Notes: a model not told the origin generated them from the letters alone. A stretch of DNA of 35,809 nt from Malacoplasma sp. (GCA_029258015.1 JARHZT010000027.1:1-35809), one strand, 5' to 3'; positions 1-10,773 are shown, counted from the stretch's first letter. Program-made: numbers and translations.

Positions 1-2511
1 AAACTCATTTTTTATTTCATTGAATATATCAATACTCTTTTTATTGTCATATGAAAAATATTTTTCAGCAATTTCTAAATTTGCTTTTGATAAAAGCATT
101 TCAACATTTGATATTAATGAATTAAAAAATGGAATGTTGTTGTATCACATTTGAAGTTTATTAATTTTTTCTTTACTTATAGAGTCTAATGCTGTACCTA
201 ATCCATATCATCCAGGAAGCATCAATCTAATTTGCGATCAAGAAAAAACTCATGGAATAGATCTTAAAGATTCAATTGCTTTTATGTTTTCTCTACTAGC
301 TGGTCTGCTTCCTATTTTTAATTCAAATATTTCATTTATTGGAGTTATTTTAAAAAAGATATCTGAAAATGTTTTATTTTCATACACAAGATTATGATAT
401 GTTTTAAAACTTATACTTGATAAATGGTCCATAGTTTTTAAAAATTCTTTATTTTCATCTTTATTTTCTTTATTTTTTAAAATAGTAACTTCTGTTGTGG
501 CATTTAAAATATTCTCTAAATTAAATCAACCATTTCTAGGATTAGAATACTTTGCTCATATAATTTCACCTTGTTCTGTAAAACGTATTTTTCTACTAAT
601 GCTTTTAAATGGTTGTGATTTTATTGCATAGTATGAAGGTCCACCACCTCTACCTATAGTTCCACCTCTACCATGAAAAAAACTTATATTAATGTTTTCT
701 TTAATAGCTATATCTGATAATTCTTTTTGACAATTATATATTTCTCAAGAAGATGTTAAATAACCACCATCTTTACAGCTATCTGAGTAACCAAGAAGAA
801 TTTCAATAGAATTATTTCATTGCTTTTTGATTATGTTTTTAAAGAATTTATCATTAAGCATTTCACATAAGATGTATTTAGATTTATTTAAGTCATTTAT
901 TGTTTCAAATAGAGGGACAATATTTATCAATTGTTTTTCATTAAAATTAAAATTTCCAGTTATTTTTAAAAGCAATAAAACTTCTAAAATATCGGAAAAT
1001 GAATCACTATTAGATATTAAATAATTTTTTATTGATTCGCTTCCATATTTATTTCTTATTTGCTTTATTTTTGCAAACAATTCTATTTCTTTATATGATG
1101 TTTCAGTTAAATTACTCAGATTGATAGATAACTCTTTTTGATGAATAAGATTATTTAATATATTTATTTTTTCTTTTTCAACCAACTTTAAATAATTGGT
1201 GCAAATATTATTTTTAGCAAATATTTCATCAATAACTTCACTATGAACCTTAGAGTTTTGTCTTATATCTACAGACATTAAATAAAATCCAAATATTTTT
1301 ATAGAATACATTAAATCTAATAGATTTCTTTTTATTATGTATCCTGATTCATTTTTATTTAAACATTCATAAATTATGTAAAGATCTTTAAATAATTCGT
1401 TGTTACTTAAATATGTTCCTTTTACATCTATGCTTTTTTCAAAAAATATCTCATTACTATTTTTAGGATGTAAATTATTTCATGTGTTTTTTAATTTAGA
1501 TATTATTTTAATAACAGCTTTAGCATAATATTCATTCTCTCTATTACTTAAATTTATATCTTTAGTAAATCTTTTAATTTCATTGTCAAATTTTGTTAAA
1601 GTGTCATGAATTAATAAATCATTATATACTTTTAAAAGTTTGTTTTTATAAAAGGTAAAAATCTTCATTGATTGCATTTTAAAAATGTTTTCTAATGAAT
1701 GAAAATCAACATATGGATTGCCATCTCTATCACCACCAATTCAACTATTAATTGTTATTGTTGGGTTAAAATTTAATTTACATTTATAAATATCTGAATA
1801 TATGTTTTCAAATTTGTAATTTATCTTAGGAAGTATTTTAAAAAATGTTGTATCAAAATAATTTAAAACACCTTTAAGTTCCATTTCTACATTTTTCTTA
1901 TTATCTCTCAGTATAGCAACTTGTCATAATATATCTATTAATGATTGAAGCTCTTCATCTTTTGTAAGAAGACTTACATCAAAAAAATCATCATTCATAT
2001 TTGATAAATTAAGCAATTCCATAATTTGTCTAATAAGTTTTAACGTTGTCTCTCTTTGTACTTGTGTAGGGTGTGCAGTTAAAACTAAATTAATTTCTAA
2101 ATTAGTTAATTTTTTTAGGTTTTCGTCAGATTTGTTTTTATTAATTAATTTGTATAAATCATCGTCCTTATATGAGTTAAATTCTCATTTTTTTACACCA
2201 CTTGTTAGATAAATATCTTCAACAACATTAGTTAACATTTCATGAAAAACTAAAAATCTTGTTAAATACAATATTTCTATACTGGTTAATTTCATTACTT
2301 TATTTCTTATAAATTTAATAAGTTCATCATCATTATTATTTGTGTTGATAATTTTTAACATTTTTTCAGAAATTTCAAACAATCTTTTATTTGTATATTT
2401 TAAAAATGAGTTACTAAGCATTTTTAAAACTATATCTATTTTTGTTTTCATTTCATTTATCAAATATTTGTTACCAAAATTAAGTTTATTTTTAAAATCT
2501 ATCATAAACAA
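1..2511 (-). CDS. ppc: Phosphoenolpyruvate carboxylase (3' end beyond window)
   Basis: Joined minus-strand fragments (TGA=Trp): [66 protein letters not shown]. These are PEPC signature motifs. Start may be M at 2511 or 2505. Confidence 0.95.
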
Positions 2512-2571
2512 ATTTTAAAATAAAAAACATAATTTTTTTTTAATATAATTTATATTTGATAAGAATTTAAT

Positions 2572-3660
2572 ATGAAAAAAACAACTAGAAAGAACACCAA
2601 ACCAGTATATGTTGGTGGAATACAAATAGGCGGAAATAACAATGTTGTTATTCAATCTATGACTACTACAAAAACTCATGATATTGATGCCACATTAAGA
2701 CAAATAAAAGAATTAGTTAGAGAGGGATGTCAATTAGTAAGAGTTGCTGTTTTTGATGATAGAGACATAGATGCACTAAAAAAAATAATTGATTTAAGTC
2801 CTTGTCCATTGATAGCAGATATTCATTTTAATCCTATATATGCAATAAAAGCCATAGAAGCGGGTGCAGCCAAAATAAGATTAAATCCGGGAAACATAAA
2901 AGATGAAAAACAATTAAAGTTAATAATTAAACTCGCTAATGAAAGAAATATACCAATAAGAGTAGGTGTTAATAGCGGTTCATTACCAAGCGATTTAATG
3001 AAAACTCACGGAGTAACTTCTGAAGCTATGATAATAGCAGCTAGAAGATATATAAAATTATTTGAAGATAATGGATTTACAAATATAGTGGTTTCACTTA
3101 AAGCAACTAATGCATTATTAGCCATAGAATCATATTTAAAAGCATCTGAAGAATTCATCTATCCTTTACATATAGGAATAACTGAGTCAGGTTCTTTATT
3201 TAATGGAACAATTAAATCATCAGCTGGATTAGGTGTTATCTTATATGAAGGTATTGGAAATACTATTAGAATTTCATTAACAGGAAATCCAGTAAGCGAA
3301 GTTAAAGTTTGTAAAAAACTATTAAATACTTTTGGACTTTTTGACAATATGGTAGATGTTATTTCTTGTCCAACATGTGGAAGATTAAATTTTGAATTAG
3401 AACCTGTTGTAAAAGAAATAGAAAAATATACCAAGAAAATGGCATTTCCTTTAAAAGTTGCTATTCTTGGTTGCTCAGTCAATGGACCAGGAGAAGCAAA
3501 AGAAGCAGATATTGGAATAGCTGGTGGTGATGGTAATGGTATTATTTTTGAAAATGGAAAAATAATTAAATCAGTTCCAGAAGATAAATTAGTTGAAGAA
3601 CTTAAAATATTAATAGATAAAAAATACCAAGAATTTTTAAAAAATAAGGAGAAAAAATAA
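2572..3660 (+). CDS. ispG: 4-hydroxy-3-methylbut-2-en-1-yl diphosphate synthase (MEP pathway)
   Basis: Full-length ORF; VGGIQIGGNNNVVIQSMTTTKTHD, VISCPTCGR and CSVNGPGEAKEADIGIAGG motifs with Fe-S cysteines retained. Confidence 0.97.
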   Translation: MKKTTRKNTKPVYVGGIQIGGNNNVVIQSMTTTKTHDIDATLRQIKELVREGCQLVRVAVFDDRDIDALKKIIDLSPCPLIADIHFNPIYAIKAIEAGAAKIRLNPGNIKDEKQLKLIIKLANERNIPIRVGVNSGSLPSDLMKTHGVTSEAMIIAARRYIKLFEDNGFTNIVVSLKATNALLAIESYLKASEEFIYPLHIGITESGSLFNGTIKSSAGLGVILYEGIGNTIRISLTGNPVSEVKVCKKLLNTFGLFDNMVDVISCPTCGRLNFELEPVVKEIEKYTKKMAFPLKVAILGCSVNGPGEAKEADIGIAGGDGNGIIFENGKIIKSVPEDKLVEELKILIDKKYQEFLKNKEKK

Positions 3661-3661
3661 A

Positions 3662-4255
3662 ATGATAAATATTTTTTATAATAATAAAAACCTAAATGAT
3701 ACATTAATAGTTTCAGTTTCTAATGACCTTTTTGATAGAAAAGAGATTTCTGAAAAACACACTATTTTTTATAAAGATAATGAATTTATAAGTGCTAATA
3801 TATTTAATTTTTCAAATTATTTATCTATAAATAAAAGTGGTTTTTTATATCCTACAAACGAAATAATTAAAGCTATTGAAAGCGCTATAAATATTAATTT
3901 AACAAAATATATTGATAAAAATTTTGTTGTAGGAAAAATTATTAATCTTATTCCTGTTCCAAATACACATTTAAATTATTGTGATGTTCAAACTGACAAT
4001 AATAATATTATTAAAGTTATTTGTGGAGCAAAAAATGCTGCATTAAATGCTTTAGTAGTTGTAGCAATGATAGGAACATGTATGCCAAATGGATTACCAA
4101 TAGTTAAGGGAAAGATTCAAGGATATGAATCATTTGGGATGTTGTGTAGTGAAAAAGAGTTGAACTTAGCGGAATCTAGTAATGGAATAATTATCCTAAA
4201 TGAAAATCAATATAATGTCGGAGATTTATTTGATAAAGTTTTCTCAAATAAATAA
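3662..4255 (+). CDS. ytpR: YtpR-like tRNA-binding (EMAP/OB-fold) domain protein
   Basis: FVVGKIINLIPVPNTHLNYCDVQTDNNNIIKVICGAKNA...GLPIVKGKIQGYESFGMLCSEKEL is a typical tRNA_bind domain; start 1 nt after ispG stop. Confidence 0.85.
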   Translation: MINIFYNNKNLNDTLIVSVSNDLFDRKEISEKHTIFYKDNEFISANIFNFSNYLSINKSGFLYPTNEIIKAIESAININLTKYIDKNFVVGKIINLIPVPNTHLNYCDVQTDNNNIIKVICGAKNAALNALVVVAMIGTCMPNGLPIVKGKIQGYESFGMLCSEKELNLAESSNGIIILNENQYNVGDLFDKVFSNK

Positions 4256-4262
4256 TATAAAT

Positions 4263-5333
4263 ATGAAAATTAAATTTGAATTTGAAAAATCAATTATTAA
4301 TGGAGAATATTCAGCTAAATATTTTTTAACAACAAGAAAAATATTAGAAGATAACAACAAAAAAGAAAAAACATTACTGAGATTTAAACATTTTCAAAAT
4401 AATGTAAAGGTTGCAGGGATTAGTGAATGTTTGCAATTATTAGAATTTGCATTACCAAAAGATGTTTATAAAAATACTAAAATTTATTATGTTCCAGATG
4501 GAACAATAACCAATGAAAATGATCCCATACTAGCAATAGAAGGTGATTATAAAGAATTTGGTTTCTTAGAAAACATCATTGATGGAATTTTATCTAGAAG
4601 ATCATCAATAGCCACAAATACTTACAATATAGTAAATTTAATTGGTAGTAACAAAATAATATTCATGGCTGACAGATGTGATGATTATTTATTACAACCA
4701 TATGATGGATATTCAGCATACATCGGAGGAATAAGACAGTTTGTTACAGAAAAACATGTTCACCTTTTAAAAAATTACAATGACACAAAGGTATTGGGAA
4801 CCATTCCGCATGCATTAATACAACAATATTCTGGTTCTTTGTCTAAAGCATTGATTGATTATAAAAAATCATTTCCAGATAATCCCATAGTTGCATTAAT
4901 TGATTTCAATAATGATTGCTTAAATGAAATACAAAATTTATATGATAACAACATAAAAAATATAGATTATGTAAGAATTGATACATCAAAAAAATTAATA
5001 GACAAATCACTACAAAAACAATTTGAAATTAGTAAAGATAATACATTATATGGAGTTAATCATAACCTTGTTTGCAATGTAAGAGAGAAATTAGATAGTT
5101 TAGGATATAAATCAACAAAAATTATAGTTTCATCATCTATTAATTTAGAAACAATTAAAGATTACATAAATAAAAAAACACCAATAGATGTATTTGGTGT
5201 TGGTAAAAATTTCTTAAATATTTTTGTTAATTTTACAGGAGATCTTATTAAACTGAATAATCAATACCTAGCTAAATCAGGTAGAGATAACAATATAGAT
5301 TTACAACTTTCAAAAATGATGCAAATTAACTAA
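4263..5333 (+). CDS. pncB: Nicotinate phosphoribosyltransferase
   Basis: ATG at 4263 (internal Met of the 4200 ORF) just after the ytpR stop; MADRCDDYLLQPYDGYSAYIGGIRQF, GTIPHALIQQY, VALIDFNND, DVFGVGKNF fit the NAPRTase family. Confidence 0.88.
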   Translation: MKIKFEFEKSIINGEYSAKYFLTTRKILEDNNKKEKTLLRFKHFQNNVKVAGISECLQLLEFALPKDVYKNTKIYYVPDGTITNENDPILAIEGDYKEFGFLENIIDGILSRRSSIATNTYNIVNLIGSNKIIFMADRCDDYLLQPYDGYSAYIGGIRQFVTEKHVHLLKNYNDTKVLGTIPHALIQQYSGSLSKALIDYKKSFPDNPIVALIDFNNDCLNEIQNLYDNNIKNIDYVRIDTSKKLIDKSLQKQFEISKDNTLYGVNHNLVCNVREKLDSLGYKSTKIIVSSSINLETIKDYINKKTPIDVFGVGKNFLNIFVNFTGDLIKLNNQYLAKSGRDNNIDLQLSKMMQIN

Positions 5334-7006
5334 CAAACAGAAACTATAACAATTGGATTTTTTTCAAATAATTTATCAACTTGTTTTGAAATGTACTTTT
5401 TAAGTACATTTTTTATTTCCTTACTATCAATCTTTTTCATTTCTTTTAATGTATTGTTAGCAAGAACTAATGCATCCTCTGCAATTTTTGCAAATGTCTT
5501 TTTAGTGTCATCATTCTCCACTGTAACACCATAACGTGTTAAATCATAAATCGTTGGATTAAATACTTTTTTATCTTCTTCATATTTAATTGTGTAAAAG
5601 ATTATTCCAGAATCTGACATAATATGTCTTTCATGGAAAATACTTTCACCTTCTGTTAGCAACCCTTGAGAACCTATGTACATTTCATGTACATCATTTC
5701 TTTTTTTGATAGATACTAAATTTTGCTTATCAAATGTAGCATATTCACCATTATAAAGTTTTAAAACATTATCTGTAGGAAAATGTATTTCATTTAATAT
5801 ATTTGCTAATTTAATCATTTGATAATATTTTCCAAGTGTTGGAATTAGGTATTTTGGTCTAACTAAATTAACTAGATATTTGTGATCTTCAGCAGATGCT
5901 TCCATAGTTAAAAAGTGTTTAGGTAATGTCATAGCATCAATGTCTAATAATGAATAAGCATCCAATAATTCAGCTACTATTTTTTCAAATCCTATTTCCA
6001 CCCTAAAACCAAACACTACAGTATCAGATTTCTTTAGAGCTAAAATATCATCTTCATTATTGGCAATTGACATCAATTTACTATAAAGTCTGTCTCTTGT
6101 TGTTGATATTATTACTATCCCTTTTTCTATTTCATTAATTTTATGAATAGGAACCATTGGAAAGTTTGATGCATCAAAATATTTATTTTTAACTATTTCA
6201 TTAAATACATTAATAAAAACAGGATTGTAAATTACAAAAGGTAATTGTCTTTCCTTAGCAATTTGAGCTAATACTAAAAACGTATAAATATCATGATAAT
6301 GACAAGCAACTATTAATCTTTTAACATCTTTTCTAGTTAATAAATCAACATAAAAATCTTTAGTTTTAAAATTTGGTGATGTATAACCGCTATTTCTTGT
6401 CGCATTACCAATGTTAGTGATTAACATTAAATTCTTTTGTTGATAAGTTAATAATGGTAATTTATTAACGTCATTAGCAAATATTGATTTAGTGTTGTTG
6501 TAAATAGCGAATTCATCAATATAAACTATAGATTCTTCACCAGTAGAAATTATAAATCCATATGTATCAGGCATACAAGTTGTTACTCTAAATGGTATTA
6601 TTTTTACTTTTCCTAGCGCATATGCTTTTAATGGTTCTAACACCTTTGTTTTTAACTCACTAAAATTTGCATATTTTTGCATACTTTTCTTATTGAAGTG
6701 AGCATGTAAAATTACAGAACCTAATTTAGAAGTAAATATAGGAATATTTTTCATATATTCATAACAATATTGAATTGCTCCAACATTTTTATAACAAGCA
6801 TTTCCTATTAATATACCTTTTATATGCTTTTCATTTTTTTGAATTCATTCCATATAAGGGATTGTCTTTTTAATACCTGATATTGATACAGGCGGAATTG
6901 AAATACCAAAATTAATAAGAATGTATTCGCCTTCTACATCCAGCACAAAACATGCCTTTTCAAATTCGTCCATTCCTCCTAACGGAAAAAAGTTTATTTT
7001 ACTCAT
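5330..7006 (-). CDS. RNase J-family paralog (J2-like) with degenerate metal-binding motifs
   Basis: Rejoined through TGA: MSKINFFPLGGMDEFEKACFVLDVEGEYILINFGISIPP...GILIGNACYKNVGAIQY...RVTTCMPDTYGFII. RNase J architecture, but the HxHxDH site is GNACYKN. RBS AAGGAG upstream of ATG at 7006. Confidence 0.85.
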
Positions 7007-7208
7007 AGTATATATATCTCCTTAATAATCGGGGGTTAAGTTATCTTTTTTTCTTTTTTTAAGCGACAAACAAATTTCATATAAAACTATACAAAACCTG
7101 TTAATTTATAAACATTATATATAAAATTCTGTGTTTTTTATAAAAACTATGTAATAAAAAATATTTTTATGTTTTATACTAATTAAAAATTAGGATTTTA
7201 TAAATAAT

Positions 7209-7862
7209 ATGGTTATTAATATTTGAACTTATTTTATTAATGGTATCGGAGCTTTTTCATCAATATTTGGAACAGTAACAATGACATTAACTCATGCTCA
7301 TTATGATAACTATATATTAGCCAAGAGTGAATATGCTTTTATTGAATCTTATAACAAACATTATGATGTTATTCAAAATATGCCATCTAATGTCTTTGAA
7401 AACTATATGAGCATTAAATATGCAGACATAAATATAGATGATGCTCCATCTACAAGAAATATAAATTTAAATATTTTTAGGGGATTCAAAGAATTTAAAG
7501 ACTTCAAACTATTTCTAAAAACAAAGATAGTAAAAAATAAAAAAAATATAGATCAAATGAATACAAATGTTTCTAGTGATACTTTTATAGATGGATTAAG
7601 AGTTCAAGTCAAAAACATAATAAACCAAAAAACAAATAATTCTCCTGAAAATCTAAACCAACCAGGTTTATATCCACAAGAATTTGTATCTAGTTTGGAA
7701 ACATTTTATACATCTGATGCATTTGATAAAATTTATAAATTTGATAAAACACCTGAAATAGCAAGTATGATTGCTGGTATTGCATTTACAGTATCAGGAT
7801 TTGCAATTATTGTAGGATATTGAGGTTTCTTTTTATATAAACAAAACAAAGATAAAAAATAA
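7209..7862 (+). CDS. Hypothetical membrane protein with N- and C-terminal hydrophobic segments
   Basis: MVINIWTYFINGIGAFSSIFGTVTMTLTHAHYDNY...IAGIAFTVSGFAIIVGYWGFFLYKQNKDKK*; 217 aa across two TGA codons; no family recognised. Confidence 0.75.
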
Positions 7863-7863
7863 T

Positions 7864-8652
7864 TTAGCTTTGTTTTTTTATATTCATCAATAAATCTCTA
7901 TAGTTGTTTTCTGGTTCTGAAAATCATAAATCAAATTCATTGCCATTTAATAGAGCATTTAAAAAATTTTTATAACTAGCTTCTCATTTCTTATCTTTGT
8001 AAAAGTTTTGGGCCAAAAAGTCTTTCATACTATCTCTTTGTGTAAATCCTTCCATAGGACAACCACAGGGAACTATTGGCATTTTTTCGTGTTTAGCTGC
8101 TTTTGCAATATCTTTTTCTCTTCCTAAAATGAATGGTCTTATAAATCAAATATCAGATCTATCTAAATACATTTTTGGTTTAAATGTTGCTATTCTTCCT
8201 TCATTAATCATATTCATAAAAAATGTTTCAATAGCATCATCTGCATGGTGTCCCATAGCAACCTTATTACAATTGTGTTTTTTTGCTTCATCTATTAAAA
8301 TTGCTTTTTTCATTTTAGAACATAAAGAACATTGGATTTTGTTCTTTTTTATTTGGTTTCTTAAAATTTCTCCCATCGTTGTGTCTACAATGTGAAAGTC
8401 AACACCCAATTCCTTTCAATATTGAATAATAGGATCATAGTCAATATGACATAAATTCATCTTCAAATGAATTCCACACACTTCAATATCTCAATTTAAT
8501 TCACTTTTTAAAATTTGTTTGTAAATAGCCAGCGCTTTAAGTAGTAACATTGAGTCTTTGCCGCCGCTTACACCAACACCTATTTTATCTCCATTTTGAA
8601 TTATACTAAAAGCTTTATTAGCTCTAATTATGCTTCCAATTGCTGTTCTCAT
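7864..8652 (-). CDS. PP-loop ATPase, TtcA-like tRNA thiolation protein
   Basis: MRTAIGSIIRANKAFSIIQNGDKIGVGVSGGKDSMLLLKAL (PP-loop SGGKDS), QCSLCSKMKK, MGHHADDAIETFFMN. Confidence 0.85.
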
Positions 8653-8712
8653 ATTATATCCATTAACTTTTTTCTTATAATGTATTAAAATTATAAAAAA
8701 ATAAAATATATT

Positions 8713-9561
8713 ATGAACATGGAAAACCAAATATCTGAATCTAAATCAAAAATACTACAACCCAAACTTATAAATCCACCAAAACCAACAAAAGGGAGCA
8801 AGCATATTTTATTAATACATGGATTTGCTACAGACTCAAGATCATGAAGATTATTTATTGAAAGAAATAAAAAAAATTATATTCATATCATAAATCTTCC
8901 AGGTCATGGAAGCTTAGAATACACAAAAAGAGAGTTGGACTTTGATTTTATAGTCAATGCAATTGTTGACCACATTATTGAAATGGATTGCAAAAAAGTA
9001 ATATTGATGGGTCATTCTTTTGGAGGTGGAATTTCATTAGTTGTTAATGAAAAACTTAAAAAAATGAAAATAAATAAAATTGAAAAGCTTTTCATATTAG
9101 CCCCCTATACAAAATATTCCATTCCAAAAGTTTATAATAAAATACCTTTATTCAATGTTAAGGGTGCATCAGATTTTTTAAGTCTTCAAGAAGAAATATT
9201 TAAAAATGCCAAAAAAACATTAGAAAAACTTGAAGAGTATTTTTATGAAAAAGAAACTATTAAATTCTTTAAATCAAATTGAAAATACTTAAGATATATT
9301 ATTTATCAAATGTCTAGACCTTCAACTTTTGCAAAAATAAATAATGCTATTAATTACATCACAGATAAGACATATTTATTTTTAGGTGAAGAAGATAGGT
9401 TAGTTCCATCCGAACTAATAATTGAAAGATTTAAAGAAATAAAACCATTAATTTATATATCAGTTTATAAAAATTGTGGTCATGGTTTCTTTGCAGAAAA
9501 AGATTCATACTTCTTTAATGAAGTTGATAGAATTATTTACAACAAAAAAGAAAAAACTTAG
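8713..9561 (+). CDS. Alpha/beta hydrolase
   Basis: HILLIHGFATDSRSW, NLPGHG, LMGHSFGGG nucleophile elbow, NCGHGFFAEKD catalytic His; continuous when TGA=Trp. Confidence 0.88.
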
Positions 9562-9583
9562 AAATTAGATTTCTAAGTTTTTT
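9551..9583. terminator. Bidirectional intrinsic terminator between alpha/beta hydrolase and truB
   Basis: Perfect 15-bp stem AAAAAACTTAGAAAT / ATTTCTAAGTTTTTT, 3-nt loop TAG; T-run on both strands. Confidence 0.85.
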
Positions 9584-10248
9584 TCATCATTTAATATATC
9601 ATCTAAATTTTTGGAATTATCCAATAAGAAGTTACCACTTTTTGTTCTGTTTAATCCCGTTAAATAAGCAAAAGTATTTAACTCAATACCAATATCATTT
9701 GCAAAAGATCTAACATAAAAACCTTTTGAAACATTTAGTTTTACCTTTAATAATTGATTATCTTCATCAAAACTTATTAGCTCTAATAAAAATATTTTTA
9801 CTTCTCTTTTTGGGATTTCCACAACTTCATTTTTTCTTGCATATTCATATAATTTTTTTCCATTAATCTTAATAGAAGAATATATAGGTGGTGTTTGCAT
9901 AATGGTTGAATTTTTATATTTATCAATATAATCAACAATTTGTTTTTTAGATACTTTTGCATCTGATTTATTTATTATTTTGCCTTCTGCATCATATGTA
10001 TCAGTTTGTATTCCAAATTTTATTTCTGCTTCATATTCTTTATCTTCTAAAATTAAATTCCCCAATAATTTAGTTCCAGAATTTATTCCAAGTATTAATA
10101 AACCAGTTGCCATAGGATCTAGTGTTCCAGCATGTCCTATTTTTTTAATAGATTTATACTTTCTTTTTAAAACAGCACAAACATCATGTGATGTCATATT
10201 TTTAGGTTTATTAACTAATAAGATTTCTTTATACATATGATTCCTCAC
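9565..10248 (-). CDS. truB: tRNA pseudouridine(55) synthase
   Basis: LLVNKPKNMTSHDVCAVLKRKY...IGHAGTLDPMATGLLILG (catalytic GTLDP); start could be the next Met at 10236. Confidence 0.95.
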   Translation of the reverse strand: MRNHMYKEILLVNKPKNMTSHDVCAVLKRKYKSIKKIGHAGTLDPMATGLLILGINSGTKLLGNLILEDKEYEAEIKFGIQTDTYDAEGKIINKSDAKVSKKQIVDYIDKYKNSTIMQTPPIYSSIKINGKKLYEYARKNEVVEIPKREVKIFLLELISFDEDNQLLKVKLNVSKGFYVRSFANDIGIELNTFAYLTGLNRTKSGNFLLDNSKNLDDILNDEKNLEI

Positions 10249-10254
10249 AATTCC

Positions 10255-10290
10255 TTATTTAATAAAACAATTTATTGTTTTATTAAATAA
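10255..10290. repeat. 16-bp perfect inverted repeat with 4-nt loop
   Basis: TTATTTAATAAAACAA-TTTA-TTGTTTTATTAAATAA. Confidence 0.8.
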
Positions 10291-10311
10291 AAAAACCTTG
10301 CTAATGCAAGG
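10284..10311 (-). terminator. Intrinsic terminator of the tRNA cluster
   Basis: Minus strand CCTTGC-ATTA-GCAAGG-TTTTTTT directly downstream of tRNA-Leu. Confidence 0.85.
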
Positions 10312-10335
10312 TGATGTTAAACTATTATTTTTTAA

Positions 10336-10417
10336 TGGTGCACTTAGAGGGACTTGAACCCACACTCGTAAGAATCAGATCCTAAGTCTGACGCGTCTGC
10401 CATTCCGCCATAAGTGC
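10336..10417 (-). tRNA. tRNA-Leu (UAG)
   Basis: GCACTTA/TAAGTGC acceptor, anticodon loop CTTAGGA in TCAGA/TCTGA stem, long variable arm, GGGTTCAAGTCCC T-arm, encoded CCA. Confidence 0.95.
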
Positions 10418-10418
10418 A

Positions 10419-10494
10419 TGGTGCTTTGTGAGGGGCTCGAACCCCCGACCCAGTGATTAAGAGTCACTTGCTCTACCAACTGAGCTAACAAAGC
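10419..10494 (-). tRNA. tRNA-Lys (CUU)
   Basis: GCTTTGT/ACAAAGC acceptor, anticodon loop CTCTTAA, GGTTCGAGCC T-arm, encoded CCA. Confidence 0.95.
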
Positions 10495-10507
10495 GAGAAA
10501 ATTTCAA

Positions 10508-10583
10508 TGGTGCCGACTATAGGAATCGAACCTACAACCTACTGATTACAAGTCAGTTGCTCTGCCTATTGAGCTAAGTCGGC
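10508..10583 (-). tRNA. tRNA-Thr (UGU)
   Basis: GCCGACT/AGTCGGC acceptor, anticodon loop CTTGTAA, encoded CCA. Confidence 0.95.
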
Positions 10584-10584
10584 A

Positions 10585-10660
10585 TGGTGGAGTGTGAGGG
10601 GCTCGAACCCCCGACCCTATGCTTGTAAGGCATATGCTCTCCCAGCTGAGCTAACACTCC
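10585..10660 (-). tRNA. tRNA-Val (UAC)
   Basis: GGAGTGT/ACACTCC acceptor, anticodon loop CTTACAA, encoded CCA. Confidence 0.95.
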
Positions 10661-10692
10661 ATATAGGGGTTGTCCCTAAATATAATTTTAAT

Positions 10693-10769
10693 TGGTGACC
10701 CGTACGGGATTCAAACCCGTGAATGCACGCGTGAAAGGCGTGTGTGTTAAGTCGCTTCACCAACGGGCC
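10693..10769 (-). tRNA. tRNA-Glu (UUC)
   Basis: GGCCCGT/ACGGGTC acceptor, anticodon loop CTTTCAC, encoded CCA. Confidence 0.93.
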
Positions 10770-10773
10770 ATAA

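Noticed and set aside
3159-3704. 181-aa minus-strand ORF
   Set aside because: Antisense to ispG, which has clear family motifs; shadow ORF.
4200-4262. Upstream extension of pncB starting at 4200
   Set aside because: Overlaps the end of the YtpR-like gene; the ATG at 4263 fits gene spacing better.
9980-10240. 86-aa plus-strand ORF
   Set aside because: Antisense to truB; shadow ORF. The same applies to 827..1024, 8129..8395, 11213..11449, 13876..14064, 14248..14487, 15050..15250, 16466..16669, 17276..17557, 18351..18596, 18750..19016, 21012..21242, 22831..23121, 23712..23900, 23750..24010, 25786..26169, 26629..26832, 29515..29871, 30701..30928, 32075..32302, 34250..34474 and 34799..35008.
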